DNA of 64,000 nt, taken from contig CM025853.1 in NCBI GenBank assembly GCA_003952965.2, forward strand, positions 18,497,110 to 18,561,109. Reading direction: 5' to 3'. The notes beneath the pieces were generated by a model. That model saw only the letters and a program-made list of their open reading frames with translations, ran no database searches and was not told the origin of the DNA. This stretch comes from Morella rubra. Lineage: Eukaryota > Streptophyta > Magnoliopsida > Fagales > Myricaceae. Shown in pieces: positions 1-13,105 of this stretch; position 1 is the first letter of the stretch; every line of letters begins with the position of its first letter. Position numbers and translations under genes: made by a program.

Positions 1-1560
1 TACTCATTTGTGAAGTTTCGAGTGTTTTTATGTAAGCATTACTATTCAGACCTTGGCTGCTGACTTCTTAAGTATGCCTAACCCGAATATGTTGTTTTGT
101 TCACTTATTGGATAATAGTGGATGGTTTTTTCCTTCTATTTTGTTGTGCAAACTAATATGGGTGAGTTCTATTTTGTATTCGTTCTTTCATTATTAAGAC
201 GTTATGTGGGAATATGTCTATCTTTAACCTTTTGTATTTCCTGAAGAGGGAAAGGATACGAAGTTTTCTTCTCTAAGTTCGCGATAATGGCTTTACTCTA
301 GCAAATATCAATGTGTGTTACTGAATATTAAAAGGGCATGTTGCGTTCTTCTAGATTTGGGAAATGATCCTCGTCGTAACTTTTTAGATTTAATGAGACG
401 TAGGGTTTAATCCGTCTGTTGTGTTATAGTTCTGGAAGGCTCAGGCAAGAAGTTGCAACAACTAAATTACTATATCTTCCAGCTAAACTCTTCACCAACA
501 CACATATCTTACGACAGATCTAATGGACGGGTATTTTAACTCATTACATTAACGGTGACTTGTTTACATGAATCGTTACTTAGCTACTCAAGTTTATCTC
601 AAATATTTATGAAGCATAACACCCTTCTTTTAATGGCTTTTCAACAATCATGTGCTCATGTGTGAGTCCTAGAGCGTCTTTGTTTTTTAGTCATTCACTC
701 GTCTAAAAAGCTATATTCGATAGCAATAGATTCGTTCTCGGTCTTCTAGAGCCCCTCAGTGAAACAGAACCCAATGGGTGCTTGATATTAGCTTTCTTTT
801 TCGTGTTGTCTATTTGAAATTTTCAGCTCCTGGGTTTGCTTCCTTCTTATTAGTCGACAGTCTCTAATATAGGACTTGTAGTCCTCTTTAATGATTTAAA
901 GGATTTTCAATCCCTTTTGCAGATTTCATGTTGATCCCGAGAAACAATAATTGGAATGTAACGCTGAATTTAACTCATATTTTCAGTTTGTCTGTTAATT
1001 TTTTTATACCTCAGAAGTGAAATATTTTTTTATAGTGGTCATCCCTATTATTTTTTCCTTTTTTGGGGGTGAGTGAACATGAATAGTATTTTTGGGATTC
1101 ACACTCAATTATTTTATTGGTCGTATTTACTAATCAGGGCAGTTTGTATTTTTGGAAAAGCATCAAATAAAATGCTTGTCTTTACAACAATAATCGAATT
1201 AGTGATAATTCGTAATTTCACTGGAGGTGTACGAACTTCGCTATATCGTCATGCTCTCTCGTCTCTCTCTAGGGTGGATCATTTTCTGGCTCTGGCAGTG
1301 AAACTTAGTATTGCAGTATGTGGTTTGTATAAAATGCTGGCCCTTTTACTCTAATCCGATTCGACATTCTTGGTGGCACTGAGTTTCCAGCTCTATTTAT
1401 TTATTTATAACAGGAGGTCCACCCAGAAAAGTTTTATCAGTAATATAGTGATTCCTCCCAACCTTCTTCCTGGCTTATGCACAATAAGACTATTTTGGGT
1501 ATAGTTTCAGATTAATCTTAGTGATTATTCATTTGCACAGATGAACCAAAACAGACAATT
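1..1560. other. Unassigned noisy sequence at left edge
   Basis: No gene is recognised. The short open frames here have no family signature. The neighbouring block from about 1,560 onward is an indel-rich reverse complement of 13.1-16.6 kb. By extrapolation this stretch may be the continuation of that arm (matching about 16.6-17.7 kb), but I could not follow convincing matches by eye. Confidence 0.4.
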
Positions 1561-4189
1561 TCCCTTTTTGGTTGTGGGGTTGGTCTGGAACGTCAGTTCT
1601 AAGGACGAGTCCCACCGCACAATCAGATGGAATAGCGACTAAATTGACGGATATCGATGGTGTCTCTACGCAACATTGTATGTTTTGTACCTGTAGCCAA
1701 CTCCTTCTCTCTCAGTCGCATACCTCATTTGAAGAACAGCCTCCAATCGTTCAAAGAATCCAAAGATAATTATGATCCTATTTTCTTACCATATGCTGAG
1801 TCATTTTGCAACAAGACATCGTTTATCGCTGACACTGCCTAGTCTAAGGAAGTTGCGCATCCTATCACATTTGAACCACCTTGCGGTGGCTCAAGGGGAT
1901 AGTTCATTAGGATAGTGTTGTAGTGCACTCTTTAAGTAGTTGATTTCATTTAAGTCTCTTTAGATGATGGCAGATATGAAGTAGTTTCTTGTATTAATCC
2001 TATAAAGCGCCAGGCCATTGCGTTGTCCTGAGAATTCTAGTGTTGTGTGGAGTGTCTCTAAAACATATATGTTGTACTGTACGGGTTTGTGAGCAAAGAA
2101 GAGGATACTAGACTTGAGTGACTCTTCAAGGAGAGGAGATGTATGACATGAGGCCTTAAAATGAAACAGTCTGGTCTTATAGATGCATACACTGTTATAG
2201 TAGAGCTATACACTCTGCCCAATTCTTTGGTAGTCACACATATTTGTGACGAGTCTGCTGTCTCTCGAAGATGCTCGCAATTTTAGGCTAGCAATTTATA
2301 GTTTGGCAATAGTTACGAGTGTACAAAATATCATATGTAGAATAGGAAGATGTATTTTGGATCTCTCGTTCCCATCTATCTGCAACATATCAAGTAATCA
2401 CATAGTTAAATTATTGTTTGCTTTTGATATTGTCACAGATAGAATCTTTCTGGCAGGGAGATTAATCCATTGTGCGGATCAGACGAGAGAGTTTTCTTAA
2501 AACCGCGCCACATTTCATGTTTATTTCACCTAAGGATCAAACATCTTAAGGGCTACTGCTCTTATTTCACAAGATGAGCCAACAGTATTTTACCAGTAAT
2601 TACGCCTAGTAGCAATAATGTTAACATTCTTTTGATAAAACGAGATTAGACGATGGTTGTATAAAATAGTGTTATTTTCCCTTTTCTTTTCTGTTATTTT
2701 GGGGCAAGTAGAGGTGATTTTAAGATTTTCAAACTCTCGAACTCAAGCGGATCTTGAAGATATTTCGGACCTTATTGTACTTCGCAAGCTATGAGCATTC
2801 AATTTTTTCAGTCTCAATACGTAACCCTCAATTGCAAATAGGAGCATACATGGATCAGATGTGTAGTACTGAAGCAGTGGAGCCATGCCCCTCTATCTAC
2901 TTATATTAGATCTCGTCTAGATTTGTTTCCAGGAGTTCCATCTGTGTGCGTCAAGATCTGCCATGCTGCAACATTAAGTTTGTCTTGCTCATCAAAACAT
3001 TACAAGTTATGAGCATTTATAAGCATAGCTAGCATTTTTTCATGATAATTTCTAAAAATGAGAGTTTTATTTATCCCGCTTACTCTTATATTTTGAGGAG
3101 GATATATTCAATATGTTCAGGATAAATAATTTCAAACTCTTTATCCATCTTGCAAAAACTTAAAAAAAAAGTAGTTGTGTTAACCAAACACTCTTTTTAT
3201 AACGTGTGGGTCTAATGGAGGGCGTTCCAATCCGAGGGGAGGAGATATCTATATATCAAATTTTTGGGATGTTTTGAACTCCCACAGGAACCATTTTCAT
3301 GACATTTCGTCTTCTAACGGTCTAACCTCTATTTCTTTTGTAATTTAAACACTCCATTGACACACACACACACACACAAAAAGGGAAGAAATTTGACAAC
3401 TATTTGACATTGCCATATAAGTTGAGAGTTAAATAAATAGTCTTTTTTTATATGTCAAGGAATAGTAATTAATAGAGAAACGAAGAACTTTAGAAATTTT
3501 TTAATATTTGCAGATTTTTGGGTCGCCATCGTTCCCCCAAGGATACAATCCCACAGACATGCCACCGATGAATGAATGGCTATGACATCAGGTTACTAAC
3601 GACAGCCTCTATCGACACGCCTCACAGTCACTGCTACCAGAGTCATGACGTGGACAGAGTTTGTGACCTGGATAGTTATTTGCACGGTGCAGAATATAAT
3701 TTGTAGGAGGTAACGAGAAGAATAGGGACTGTAAATAGTTTGAGAGGGTGTTTTTGAGGATAATTTATCTGGTGATCTAAGATAATTTTTCTAGTACATG
3801 TTTTGATGTTTCTTCAAAGGATGTTATATACGAGAGATAGGATAGTTATTATTTATCTATTTTTCATTATAGCAAAGTGATAAAATTATGTCGTGGTTAT
3901 TTTATTACAAAGGTAATTGGAACCTTATAGATTAAAAACTATGAATAAATTTTATTGAAGACTTGATTGTTTTTGTTTTTTGCTTGAAAAAATGTATTCT
4001 CATGATTTTATTGGACAAATCAAGTTATATATTCAAGTATTGTGTAAAAATTTCGAATAACAAACATTACATAAACCTTCCACGATGTTTCTGTTCCATA
4101 ACAAATGTCTGGTTTATCTGTAAACCCCTAGCATCCTTGAGTCTCTAAGATGATTTGAATGACAATCTGAAAAAATAACAGCCCTATCA

Positions 4190-4740
4190 AAACGTTAACT
4201 TTGAGTGGCGGGTGCAGATGATACAGATGGCTGCTGCAATTGAAAGTACATGAACTACCATTCACTTCCACAACACCACACAGAAAGGTACCCAAAGCGC
4301 AGAAAACTAAAGAGAAACAAACAGACTAACATTTAAAACAGTAAAAGCATTCACCGTCTTGAGGTCAAACCGACAGCAAACTCATAACGACTGGACAACA
4401 GAAACGAAACGAAAAAGGGCATAACTCTATATTATTGGTAAGAAATAGGCGCAAATTGGAAAGAGAGGGCACCTTAACGGCTCAGAAAAAGCAGGCCAGA
4501 TGAACTTCTTGTCTCACTTCCTCATATAATGTATCCCAGATACAACTGAACACTCGTAAAATCGCACCATCAATTGGTTCACCCTGAACTCTCAAACCTC
4601 AGAACAAACACATCAAAGCTACAGAGTCAACCAAAAACACTAGTAATAATAACCCATTATTTATTTATGGGTTAGTCGCAAGTGTACAATGTAGCAAGAA
4701 TATAAGTATGATTAAAGGAATACGTTCAGATCTAATGTTT
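4190..4740 (-). other. 3' UTR of the inverted eIF5 copy
   Basis: The part 4,200-4,450 is a near-exact reverse complement of the eIF5 3' UTR at 14,640-14,870. The part nearer the stop codon (4,450-4,740) is recognisable but carries many indels. Confidence 0.75.
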
Positions 4741-4742
4741 TA

Positions 4743-6627
4743 GGTCATACTTCTGACTTCTCTTTCCTGACTTCACGGCATTCTGGAGCCACTCTTGATA
4801 AATGGATACACTTGGAGAGAGTCATTCTTCTTTCATATTTGGTAGGGATTTTTGAATATGCCAAACCGTAACCCAATGCCCCTTTGCTGATACCACTCAT
4901 GAGGTATTCAGATTCTTCCTCCCACCACATCGGTTGTCGTTAAGATCTTTCCAGAACCAATGCCACTCCTTGGCAGCCCTTGCTGCCTTCGCAAGAAAAG
5001 ACCTCTAGCTAATACAGTCTATCGACATAACAGCGAAGACAATCTGAGATCCCCTCCCCTTCCTGGCTGCTTGCAGTGTATCTCGACTCATCTTTGTAGC
5101 CATCTGTCTCTCTTTCTGGGTCTCTAAGGCCCTTTTCCAACTGCCCATAACTAAGCGTAGTACGGCTTATCAAACAGGCATTCACTAATGATCTCTATGT
5201 TTTGTGGTGAAGTTTCCCCAATTGGAGAGTGATCACCAAGTACGATTTATCAGGACTGACTTCTGCTACGAATGATTTCTTTCATTCAGCCTCGTTCCTT
5301 TTCTATCTCATCCACAAGGGACTCTATGGTTGGGTACTGTCTAAAACACCATCGTCTATGTCCTCACAATATATAATCTCTCTATATTATTTCTTGTTCT
5401 CATTGCTTTCTGGAGATCTTTGCGTTCCGCAGAACTTTTTGCTTCCTTCAATACTCCTTACATTGGCTTAGAAAAGTATGAAAGGCCTATATTCGAGCAG
5501 TGGAACGGACAGTCACTCAAAGGAATCTGCTCGCTCCTGGTAGTTGCGACTGCGGGGATCGTGACCTCCAAAAGTCGAAGTGTCCTGAATCTGCAGACAC
5601 ACTAGGAAACAGTCAGCTCTGTCTACCTCACCCGAATCATCATCAGCTAGTAGTAAGGTTCATTCACATGTCAGCCTGGCTGTGTGAGCTTGAGAGAGGG
5701 AGTGATCACTACATCGGAACTGATTAGGCTGTATTTTTCTTTCCTGGTTCTATGCTCTTGGAAATCCGTCACCATCATCCTTCGCACTATCTAACAGCTT
5801 AAGGCGAAGACATAAAAAACCTCGCAACATAAATATTTGTTCTTTCTACTGCCTCCCTTTTTAAGCTTCTTCTTGCTCCTCGATTCAGCGGCCTCTCCTC
5901 CTTTAGAGCCGCTCCTTTCACCTCCTCATTCGCCTATCTAGGTTATACCTTTTAGATCCCTTTCTGCTGGCCAGGTTGCTGCTTTCTTGAGGACAATGTT
6001 GTAAGCTTGTCCCTTCATATACAATCAACATTCTCGAACTAATTTTAGTCTTTTCTCTATTATCTCCCCACTACGTCGCAGCATTTGCAGGGGTGAATTC
6101 TATATCTTTGTTCTATATCTTTCCTTTGATTGATATTTTCACTAATTCTGTCATGTTTCAGGGATCGAGTTCCCAAGCAAAGTCACACAGATGTACAGAA
6201 CTTACATCTGCCAACCTCGAAAACAGATTTAATTTCTTGAGAAAATGTGAGAGAGTTAAGAATTCAGAAAGGCATTGTTTGGAAGTAGCCTTGCAAAGCT
6301 CTTGTTGCGAGTGATCATTGGCTAATACCTTAATCCCTAGGGCAGTTCAGTCTTCTTGAGAAGAACAGAAAGCGAGTTTCAGACAATTTCGACTGCGCTC
6401 CAAGCTCACAACCAAAGTATTTAGTGGTGTAAGAAGCAGGTCTAGCCAGGGCCTTTGCTATCTCGACCATGTTAACCACGTTACGTCTGATGCCATTTCC
6501 TCTACCGTTTGCAATCCTTTTATTAGTCATCGCATTTTTGCATCTTATTTACCTTGTGAATCCAATGCATCAGCTCCTCAGGATATTGATTAGCACCCTG
6601 ATGTGTTTGGAATCGTGTTGAATGCAT
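4743..6627 (-). pseudogene. eIF5 pseudogene or unpolished second copy
   Basis: A broken copy of eukaryotic translation initiation factor 5. In an open frame at 6,330-6,530 the N-terminal segment reads [20 protein letters not shown] followed by [12 protein letters not shown], typical of the eIF5 N-terminal domain that stimulates GTP hydrolysis by eIF2. Near 4,745-4,930 the end of the C-terminal W2 domain is visible as EEESE and, in another frame, the GLU-rich and EWLQ region. The expected start codon lies near 6,627. No frame stays open for more than about 70 residues, because small insertions occur every few tens of bases. The block is some 500 bases longer than the corresponding part of the + copy. 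It cannot encode eIF5 as written. Either it is a decayed inverted duplicate or the sequence is raw long-read quality; I favour the second but cannot prove it. Confidence 0.8.
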
Positions 6628-6660
6628 CTTGCTCCACAACAAGTCCAGACTGCTGGACCC

Positions 6661-9300
6661 TCAATAGGATTAACACTTCTCCCGGCACCATAAAGTATTG
6701 TGCATCAAAGTTTCAGTTAAGGAATGTTTTTATTACTTTTTGTTTGATAATCTAGTGGATAATCACAGATTGTGCCAGTAGCTATACCAATGGTATTGAA
6801 TTATGGCTCATCTTCAATTGCCTCTATATGGGAGTATGACTTAGTCATAGTAGTATAATCTACATGTCTTTCTGCTCTAGGGCGTTTTATCTATGCTCAC
6901 TCATGTTCATTATTCGATGGATTTATATCAGCTCAGTAGACCGTCTACTGGGATTTTTATATTGGATTCCACAGATTATTATCGTCAATTGTCTATCGCT
7001 CTCAAGTATCGGGATTTAGATCGATGTACCATATCATATGACGTGTCCTTGTATGGGTTGCGCTGCTGCTCAGCAGTTATTTAGCGTAGTCAAGAAGACG
7101 CACCTCTCTTCATTCTGGTATGTCTCACATAGATGTGGTACCTCTTGCCAGGCAAACTGATCAAGTGGGGCATCCAGTTGACCCGATCACCATAGGTGCA
7201 GCAATGTTTGCGCCTCCGTAATATACCTGCTAGGACTCTCAAGGTATAGGCCTTCTCTCGACTTAGTTACCTTTGTCGGTAAAAAGACATCTTCTGCCAA
7301 AAGAGATATCGCGCAGTTAGTTTCTCATGCAAGGCGATCTTCCTTGCTTTCTTAAAGCATTATTGTCCTCCCTCATTTCATATTTCCCATTGTACGGCAA
7401 CTTCATCTGAGCATATTTACCGTTTACATATAAAGTATGATCGAGATAAAGTGGATGGTACCTATATTGCTTTCCTCAATATAATTGTAGACTGATAAAC
7501 GCGGCCCTCCACCTTCCGATGTAGAAACGGCAAGGACGTGGGGGGAAGGTGAATTCATGCGCGTTCAGTTAGCTGTTAATGGAAAATTTGCTTAATAATA
7601 GTAATAATATGTCGTATGTGTATTGTGTAGCCTGATGGTGTTACATGTTGGTCTGCAACTATATTCTTCTGATGCCTTTTCGTGTGCCACATTTATGTCT
7701 AAGTGGAGTGTCGTCAAAGCTGGAATATTGAGAGGTTTGCAATATGATTCAGGCATCATGTTGAGTGTGTAGTGATGATGTTCGCAATTATGTTGTTTGA
7801 GGGAATATATATCCTAGGTGTTAAAAATTGGATGCCTGTAACGTGTGCAGGATGTTCAAGTGATGAATACTTATTGGACGAGAACATACCATAGTACTAT
7901 TGGGGGTATTGCACCAGAGCGTTCCCATTGCTATATAGTTCCTTTGGCGATTCGTTGAGTCCTACAATTTACAGATTTCACTAGCAAAGTCCGAGTTAAG
8001 ATTATACCTAATGTTTTAGGCTTGATGGGAAGTTACTAGTTAGGAATATAATAAGTACACATTTGGCTCCTACTGGTTTCCATAATTAGTTCCTGAACTC
8101 TTGAGTTTTTGTTGGCAAGTAAAATGGAATGATTTCACTCTAATCATTCAAAATTAGAAATATTAGTGCGACTCTCTCAACCGATACTAAAGCAAATGCA
8201 ATTTCCATAATCTGTCGCAGTTCCCTGGCCAACTTATGGGATTTACTCTCGAGAGACGTCATTTTAGGACTTAATGATTGCAAAATTAGTTTGAGGCTAT
8301 AAGTGCAATACGATTGCTTAACAGTAGACATGTGCACTAAACTAGTTGGGGTACCTCGCATAATGAATAGTACGCAAGACATTTGGTTTGTAGATCGTGT
8401 TGGTCTTTTTTAGTATTATTGGTGCAATGTAAGATTTTTCACTCTACACCTAAAAATGAAGATTCATTTCCCTCACCAAAATCTGAATTTCATATTAGAG
8501 TGTGTATCGTTGGTCACTTTGGCATATTGTATTTCCATCTTAGTAGTTGAATTCGTTGGATGGGAACGTTTCGGTAGTGGTGAGATAGGGGTACAAATGG
8601 ATATTTCCCTTTTACTCTTAGACTCGAGGCTATTATATCTCCATTACAAACCAGACTCATGATCCTGAGTCGTGGTACAGTGCCTTGTGGGTATAACTTT
8701 TCCCTCAATTTAGTTCCCTATTTTTTGTATGTTTTCTTCCTTTCCCTCCCATCAGACCCTCCGGGTTTATCGAAATGACCTCTCGTCTGTGAAAGGTCAT
8801 ATTTTCGTCTACTCCTCAAGCCTACTCGGTGTGCGCTTGAAGGAAGTATACTCGCTCCACGAATGTTGGCTAAATGGGAGCCTTAGTCCATAACGAAATC
8901 GATTTGACCTCATTGTTGCTATGTCTAATATGCAAGCTCTGTGAGCGGTCGCCAAAGAACCAATCTATGCTATATAAAGAATGCCCACGCGAAATTACAT
9001 AAAGAAACGAGTCTCAAAGTTGGCAAACTCTGTGAGGTTCTATAAGACGAAGGCCTAGTAATTATTGTTAGCTGATCGTAAGAACTATCGAGCGAGTGCA
9101 TCAGGACAGCTGTCGAGGGATTGGTTATGATATGGGATCACTAGCACATCATCATATTTTGTCAGTCACGTTGCTGAGAGTGTGCATAATGACCTTTCTA
9201 CGATAGAGCTTTAACCCCAAGGATTCTGGGAGGAAGAAAAAAAACTTGGGAACCAAATTAAGAAAAATTTGAAACCTTAGGACTAAAGGATAAATTAAGC
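6661..9300. other. Spacer between inverted arms, no recognisable gene
   Basis: The match to the eIF5 arm stops at about 6,660, just outside the start codon. The eIF5 5' leader intron and promoter are not mirrored here as far as I can see. Short open frames (for example 8,140-8,382 - and 8,456-8,662 +) show no domain. The texture resembles the noisy part of the left arm, so base-level content is unreliable. Confidence 0.4.
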
Positions 9301-9689
9301 GTATATTTTATTGTTTATTCCTGGTGCTTTAAAATCTCTGAAGACTGATATATGTTTAGCTGATGAGACTACAATTCTTGAGAAGCTCCTACTATTTTAT
9401 GTTTTGTAGGACCATTTGCAAACATAAAGTTACATAATTGAAAATATATGGTAGAGTAACGTGCTGCAATGTGATAGTATTTGCTACATTTAATCTTGTA
9501 ATCTATTCCGGGGTGTGTTATAATTGTCGAGTTTGCAATTCCAGATGTCTGGACGTTGACATGGATGAATTGTCAAATGGCAATTTCTCGATGCTTGCCC
9601 ATTTACCATGTTTTTCTTTTCTTAAGGGGGTAAGGTGCTCAAGTCCTGCTAAAGTCACTAAACAGAACAATTACTTTTTTGTCCTACCA

Positions 9690-9913
9690 GCAAAGAGGGG
9701 TTTCCACTCAACTGAGGTGAAGATAATGGAGCACACATGGCATGATGAACCTTACTACCTGCATGCTAAGCACATGATAATACTTGGACAGGATGACACA
9801 CCAGCAGTTGAAAATGCCTCGCAGTGCTCATCTGTCACTTCAGTGCTCACTGGAGTGGTCTTTTCCCCATCTATGCCTGTGATATTCCAGCAAAGAAAAC
9901 AGCTTCTGGTTGA
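9690..9913 (+). CDS. Terminal exon of a small, probably mitochondrial protein (frame-broken)
   Basis: I do not know the name of this gene. A pyrimidine-rich acceptor ending at 9,690 opens an exon reading AKRGFHSTEVKIMEHTWHD then EPYYLHAKHM. Basic residues followed by GFHST resemble the end of a mitochondrial presequence. After KHM the frame slips; in the neighbouring frames a hydrophobic segment (VLTGVVFPIYAVIF) and a short basic tail QQKKTASG are visible, with a TGA at 9,911-9,913. That layout (presequence, short soluble part, one membrane span, short tail) fits a small single-span inner-membrane subunit of a respiratory complex, which is inference. The frame slips look like one- or two-base indels, as in the nearby eIF5 gene. 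The upstream exon(s) were not found with confidence. Confidence 0.5.
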
Positions 9914-9935
9914 GAATCTTTCTTCTTCTGCTTGA

Positions 9936-11040
9936 GAATCTTTCTTTCTGACAGCAATAAGAGATGCAGTATCCCTGTTGTTTGGCCAGGTTTCATTTCG
10001 TTTGAAGATTGTAATGTTACCTCTTCCTAGAATGCAGACCCGGTGGATGACTGTGTTGGTTGTCAAATACATTGCTTCAGACGATTAAGTTTATAAAATT
10101 TCTGCTGAGATCAGTAATGACTGTTGATCATTTGAACCGGATGTCATGCATCCCCAATCACTTGCATTAGTTCCTTCCTCATAACTAGTACTCTAACCCA
10201 CACATCTGGGGATATTATCAGGACACATTGAGTTCAGTCTCCACCTGCCGCCAACGGGCTGGGACTCTCGAGGTCAGTGCCACTGTAACATTTTGCTCAA
10301 CATTTCCTTGTCAGTCATCCTGGTTAACATTGTCAAACCAGCAACCTCCTTCGAAAGAAGGGTTTGTCCCCAGAAAAGCTTGCCCAGATATTTTATCCTG
10401 TAGGTGGTAGGTCTTACCAGTTTACCAGCCAGTGTGATAGTGAGCTCCTCCTAGTGTGTGGGTGGCTTTTTTCGAGCTGGGATTTTATCCTGTAGTAGTC
10501 TTACACATCAAATGCTACACACTCTTTTTTTTTTTTTTAAGACTGAAACAATGTTTTCATTTCTCTCCGGTCAGGCCTCAACTCCTTTACACAAGACGGA
10601 AAACGAGCATTATTTCTTCACTTCCTAAAGCTCAATGAAAGTGTTCATTTTTTGTGTATCCATGGCCACCAATCACCTATTGGAGGTTATGAGGCCATTA
10701 CTGTCTCAAATAAGCGTTTGTCATTGGCTACTCCTAGAGGTTAAAGCGAATATACTTCACAAACATACAATAGAATAGGGCAGAGCCAGAAGAAAACTCG
10801 CATAAATCAGTACCTCTAGAGATGCCAAACGCCTAACAAATAGATATCTAAAGAAACATAAGATCCCATCCATTGCAGAAGGCTTGCGTGACAGATATCT
10901 AAAGGAATCCCCAATGTCGTGGAATCCTAAATGTAATTCGCAAGCACGCAACCGACTTTAAGCATGACACATGCGACAAGAAAGGATAACTTCGTCATGG
11001 CGAACATTGTAGCCGTTGAAACAGATGAACTTTTTGTCGT
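9936..11040. other. 3' flank of the small gene and intergenic sequence
   Basis: Non-coding by eye, with a T tract near 10,527-10,538 and no recognisable repeats. The 105-residue antisense frame at 9,755-10,072 is a shadow of the exon before it. Confidence 0.4.
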
Positions 11041-11051
11041 TTTTCTTGCTT

Positions 11052-11118
11052 TGGGCCCCTCGTTGCTTTACATACATAAATGGGCTGAACCCAATTTATT
11101 TGCACTTACTGAAGCCCA
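11052..11118 (+). promoter_or_regulatory. Cluster of three site II (TGGGCY) motifs
   Basis: TGGGCC at 11,052-11,057, TGGGCT at 11,081-11,086 and its complement AGCCCA at 11,113-11,118 lie within 70 bases. Site II elements are TCP-factor sites common in promoters of plant ribosomal-protein and translation-factor genes. Their position 380-450 bases upstream of the TATA box suggests that they drive eIF5. Confidence 0.55.
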
Positions 11119-11460
11119 ATCATAATTATTTCCCCCTTTTTTCCTTTAACTACCAAAAAAAGAAAGACGAAAGAAAGAAATGGACGGTCAGGAAAAACAG
11201 CTGTACAGGACGTGGTCTGATTGTGACAATTGAATTCTCTAGAGATGTCTGCACCTTTCCCCTCTCTCGTATCCTTATCTCTTCTGTCGAGAAATAAATA
11301 AAATCATCATAATTCAATGAAGGAAAAAAAGGGCGAGCGCATTTTCTAGACGGGGACAAAACCGTAAAACCGGGGCACATAGACGCTTAATTTGCTACGA
11401 AAGTTCAGCTGGTAAAGATTTTACGAATTTATAGCTGAGTTTGCCCTAAGCCATGACGTG

Positions 11461-11468
11461 TAGGGTTT
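11461..11468 (+). promoter_or_regulatory. Telo-box
   Basis: TAGGGTTT, the complement of AAACCCTA, about 30 bases upstream of the TATA box. Telo-boxes act together with site II elements in promoters of plant translation genes, which fits the eIF5 gene downstream. Confidence 0.6.
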
Positions 11469-11498
11469 CGTGGCCTGGCTCTCCTTCTGGGTCTGTCC

Positions 11499-11507
11499 TA
11501 TATAAGC
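11499..11507 (+). promoter_or_regulatory. TATA box of eIF5
   Basis: TATATAAG in a locally GC-richer context, about 30 bases before the probable transcription start near 11,530. The first exon is followed by a clear splice donor at 11,618. Confidence 0.65.
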
Positions 11508-11529
11508 AGAGCGCTCCTCTCATTTGGTC

Positions 11530-13105
11530 CTAAATTCTCACCGAGCGCAAGGCGAAGTTCCTAGTCCACATCTATATTTCTTGTTTTTCCGCGTTCGCCG
11601 TCCCACCACACCATAAGGTAACGCTTCCTGTTTTCTCAATCGTCCCTAGATTTTTTTTCCTGGATAGTTTCGTTTCTTATATTTGGTTTTGTATTTTGTA
11701 TTTTCTTTTGGTTCGTTGTTGATTAATAGCTGTTTTTTCTACACATAGTGGTTGATTGTAATGATACTTGTTTGATCGGATAATATCTATTGTGTTTTTT
11801 GTAAGCTCCTTGAATTCTTGTTTTGATAGCGGAGTCGTCGTAGATCTGCCAGGCTTTTTTGCCTTTTTAATGTTTTTGTCTTTAGTGGTTTGATCTGATT
11901 TTTTGATCGTTGGTTGTTTGCTCGATCTGAATTTACTGTTGTTAATTCTGAGGATCGGAATTTGGATCCAGTGCCGTAATCTATTAATAGATGACCTGGG
12001 ATTTTTAAAGCTCTTCGTCCGATCTTTTAAACTCATATTGCATCGGTGCGTTGAATTCAAAGATGACCTTCGCCCACTGCGTTCTCTTTTTTCTATTCGT
12101 CTCTGGTTGCTTTTTCAACTTGTAGGAAACCATGGTTGTATCCTCTGTTCGGGGTGGGATTGGGGTTTATTTAAATACCTTTCACTTTTGTACAATCCTT
12201 GAGTTGGTTAATAGGAAGGGTTTTCTAATATTTTGACGTAATTATGTTCCTGTACGGGGTTGCAAATGGTGCTTGCTATGTATTTTTTTCAACTACCTGT
12301 TTGATTATGCAATTGATGGTCTTTTGCTGGGTTTCTCATGGAGTACTTGGGGTGATAGTAATTGATAATTGTTTAGTGCATCACAATATTGTTTTCCCTG
12401 CATCAGTGTATTCGACCTTAAGACACATATATGGTGTTTTTTAGTTCATGATTTTCAAATTTGAGCTTTTAGATTATGTTGCATAGATTCTATTTGTACT
12501 TGCGAGATGGATGAAGTTTAGGATCCCCAATGGTGGAATCTGGTTTCCGTGTGTGAAACATGTGTAGCCGATGATTCATCTATCATTTAGGGTCCCCATT
12601 AGTGCAATCTATGAATTATGAGCAGATACAAGTTAATGCTTGTTAGTGATTTAAATTGTTTTCTTCAAATGTCAGACGAAAGCCATGTCTGAGCTGGTTA
12701 ACGAGCTTGGACTCAAGCACTTAATCCTACAAAATTATTCTTTTGCTTTCAGGAAGTTGGCAGTTTTGTCTGCTCTGCAGCTTGTTAAAGTGGAGGGCGT
12801 TAAGTTTGAAGCTTCTTTTATGTCTGAGCGGCTACTCTCTTTTTGTCGTCGATTGGGTTGCTTGGGGGGTACTGGTACCTAAGTCTAGAAAAAAGAACAG
12901 GCATACTGCTGAGGAACTTGGATGCATGCATCTTGGCTTATTAGAAGGCACCAGTGTGAACTCTCTGGGTTGCAGGTTTATGCGTCCTTTTTCAATTGTA
13001 CAAATTCTACTGGTAAAGGAGCATTTCTGGTTACAAGAAAAACTTCTTCTGACTTGTGCATCTTTTGAGGTATTTAGTCCAGCAGTCTGACTTGTTTGTG
13101 ACAAG
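11530..13105 (+). other. eIF5 5' UTR with leader intron
   Basis: A C/T-rich leader exon ends in CCATAAG before a GTAACG donor at 11,618. The 1.4-1.5 kb that follows is T-rich and behaves like a leader intron; a likely acceptor lies near 13,080 (TTTAGTCCAG or the next CAG), about 20 bases before the start codon at 13,106. Leader introns are common in highly expressed plant translation genes. A stretch of roughly 24 bases at 13,066-13,090 is nearly repeated at 13,111-13,131, straddling the start codon. Confidence 0.55.

Larger units (their letters stand above)
1560..6660 (-). repeat. Inverted copy of the eIF5 coding region and 3' flank (left arm)
   Basis: Read on the - strand, this block matches the + strand from about 13,080 to 16,600. 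Anchors seen by eye: 3,300-3,690 is essentially identical to the reverse complement of 15,240-15,650; 4,200-4,450 matches 14,640-14,870; 2,867-2,887 matches 15,823-15,842; 2,440-2,470 matches 16,100-16,125; 1,860-2,000 matches about 16,370-16,440; 6,628-6,658 matches 13,078-13,105. Between the perfect islands the left arm is full of small insertions and is roughly 30-50 percent longer than its partner. The accurate islands are non-coding while the coding part is the most damaged, which is the reverse of what selection would leave. Confidence 0.88.

Noticed and set aside
6893..7084. 63-codon frame resembling a retroelement polyprotein piece
   Set aside because: Similarity rests on a few residues in base-level unreliable sequence.
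9755..10072. 105-codon antisense frame
   Set aside because: Antisense to the small mitochondrial-like exon and without a domain.
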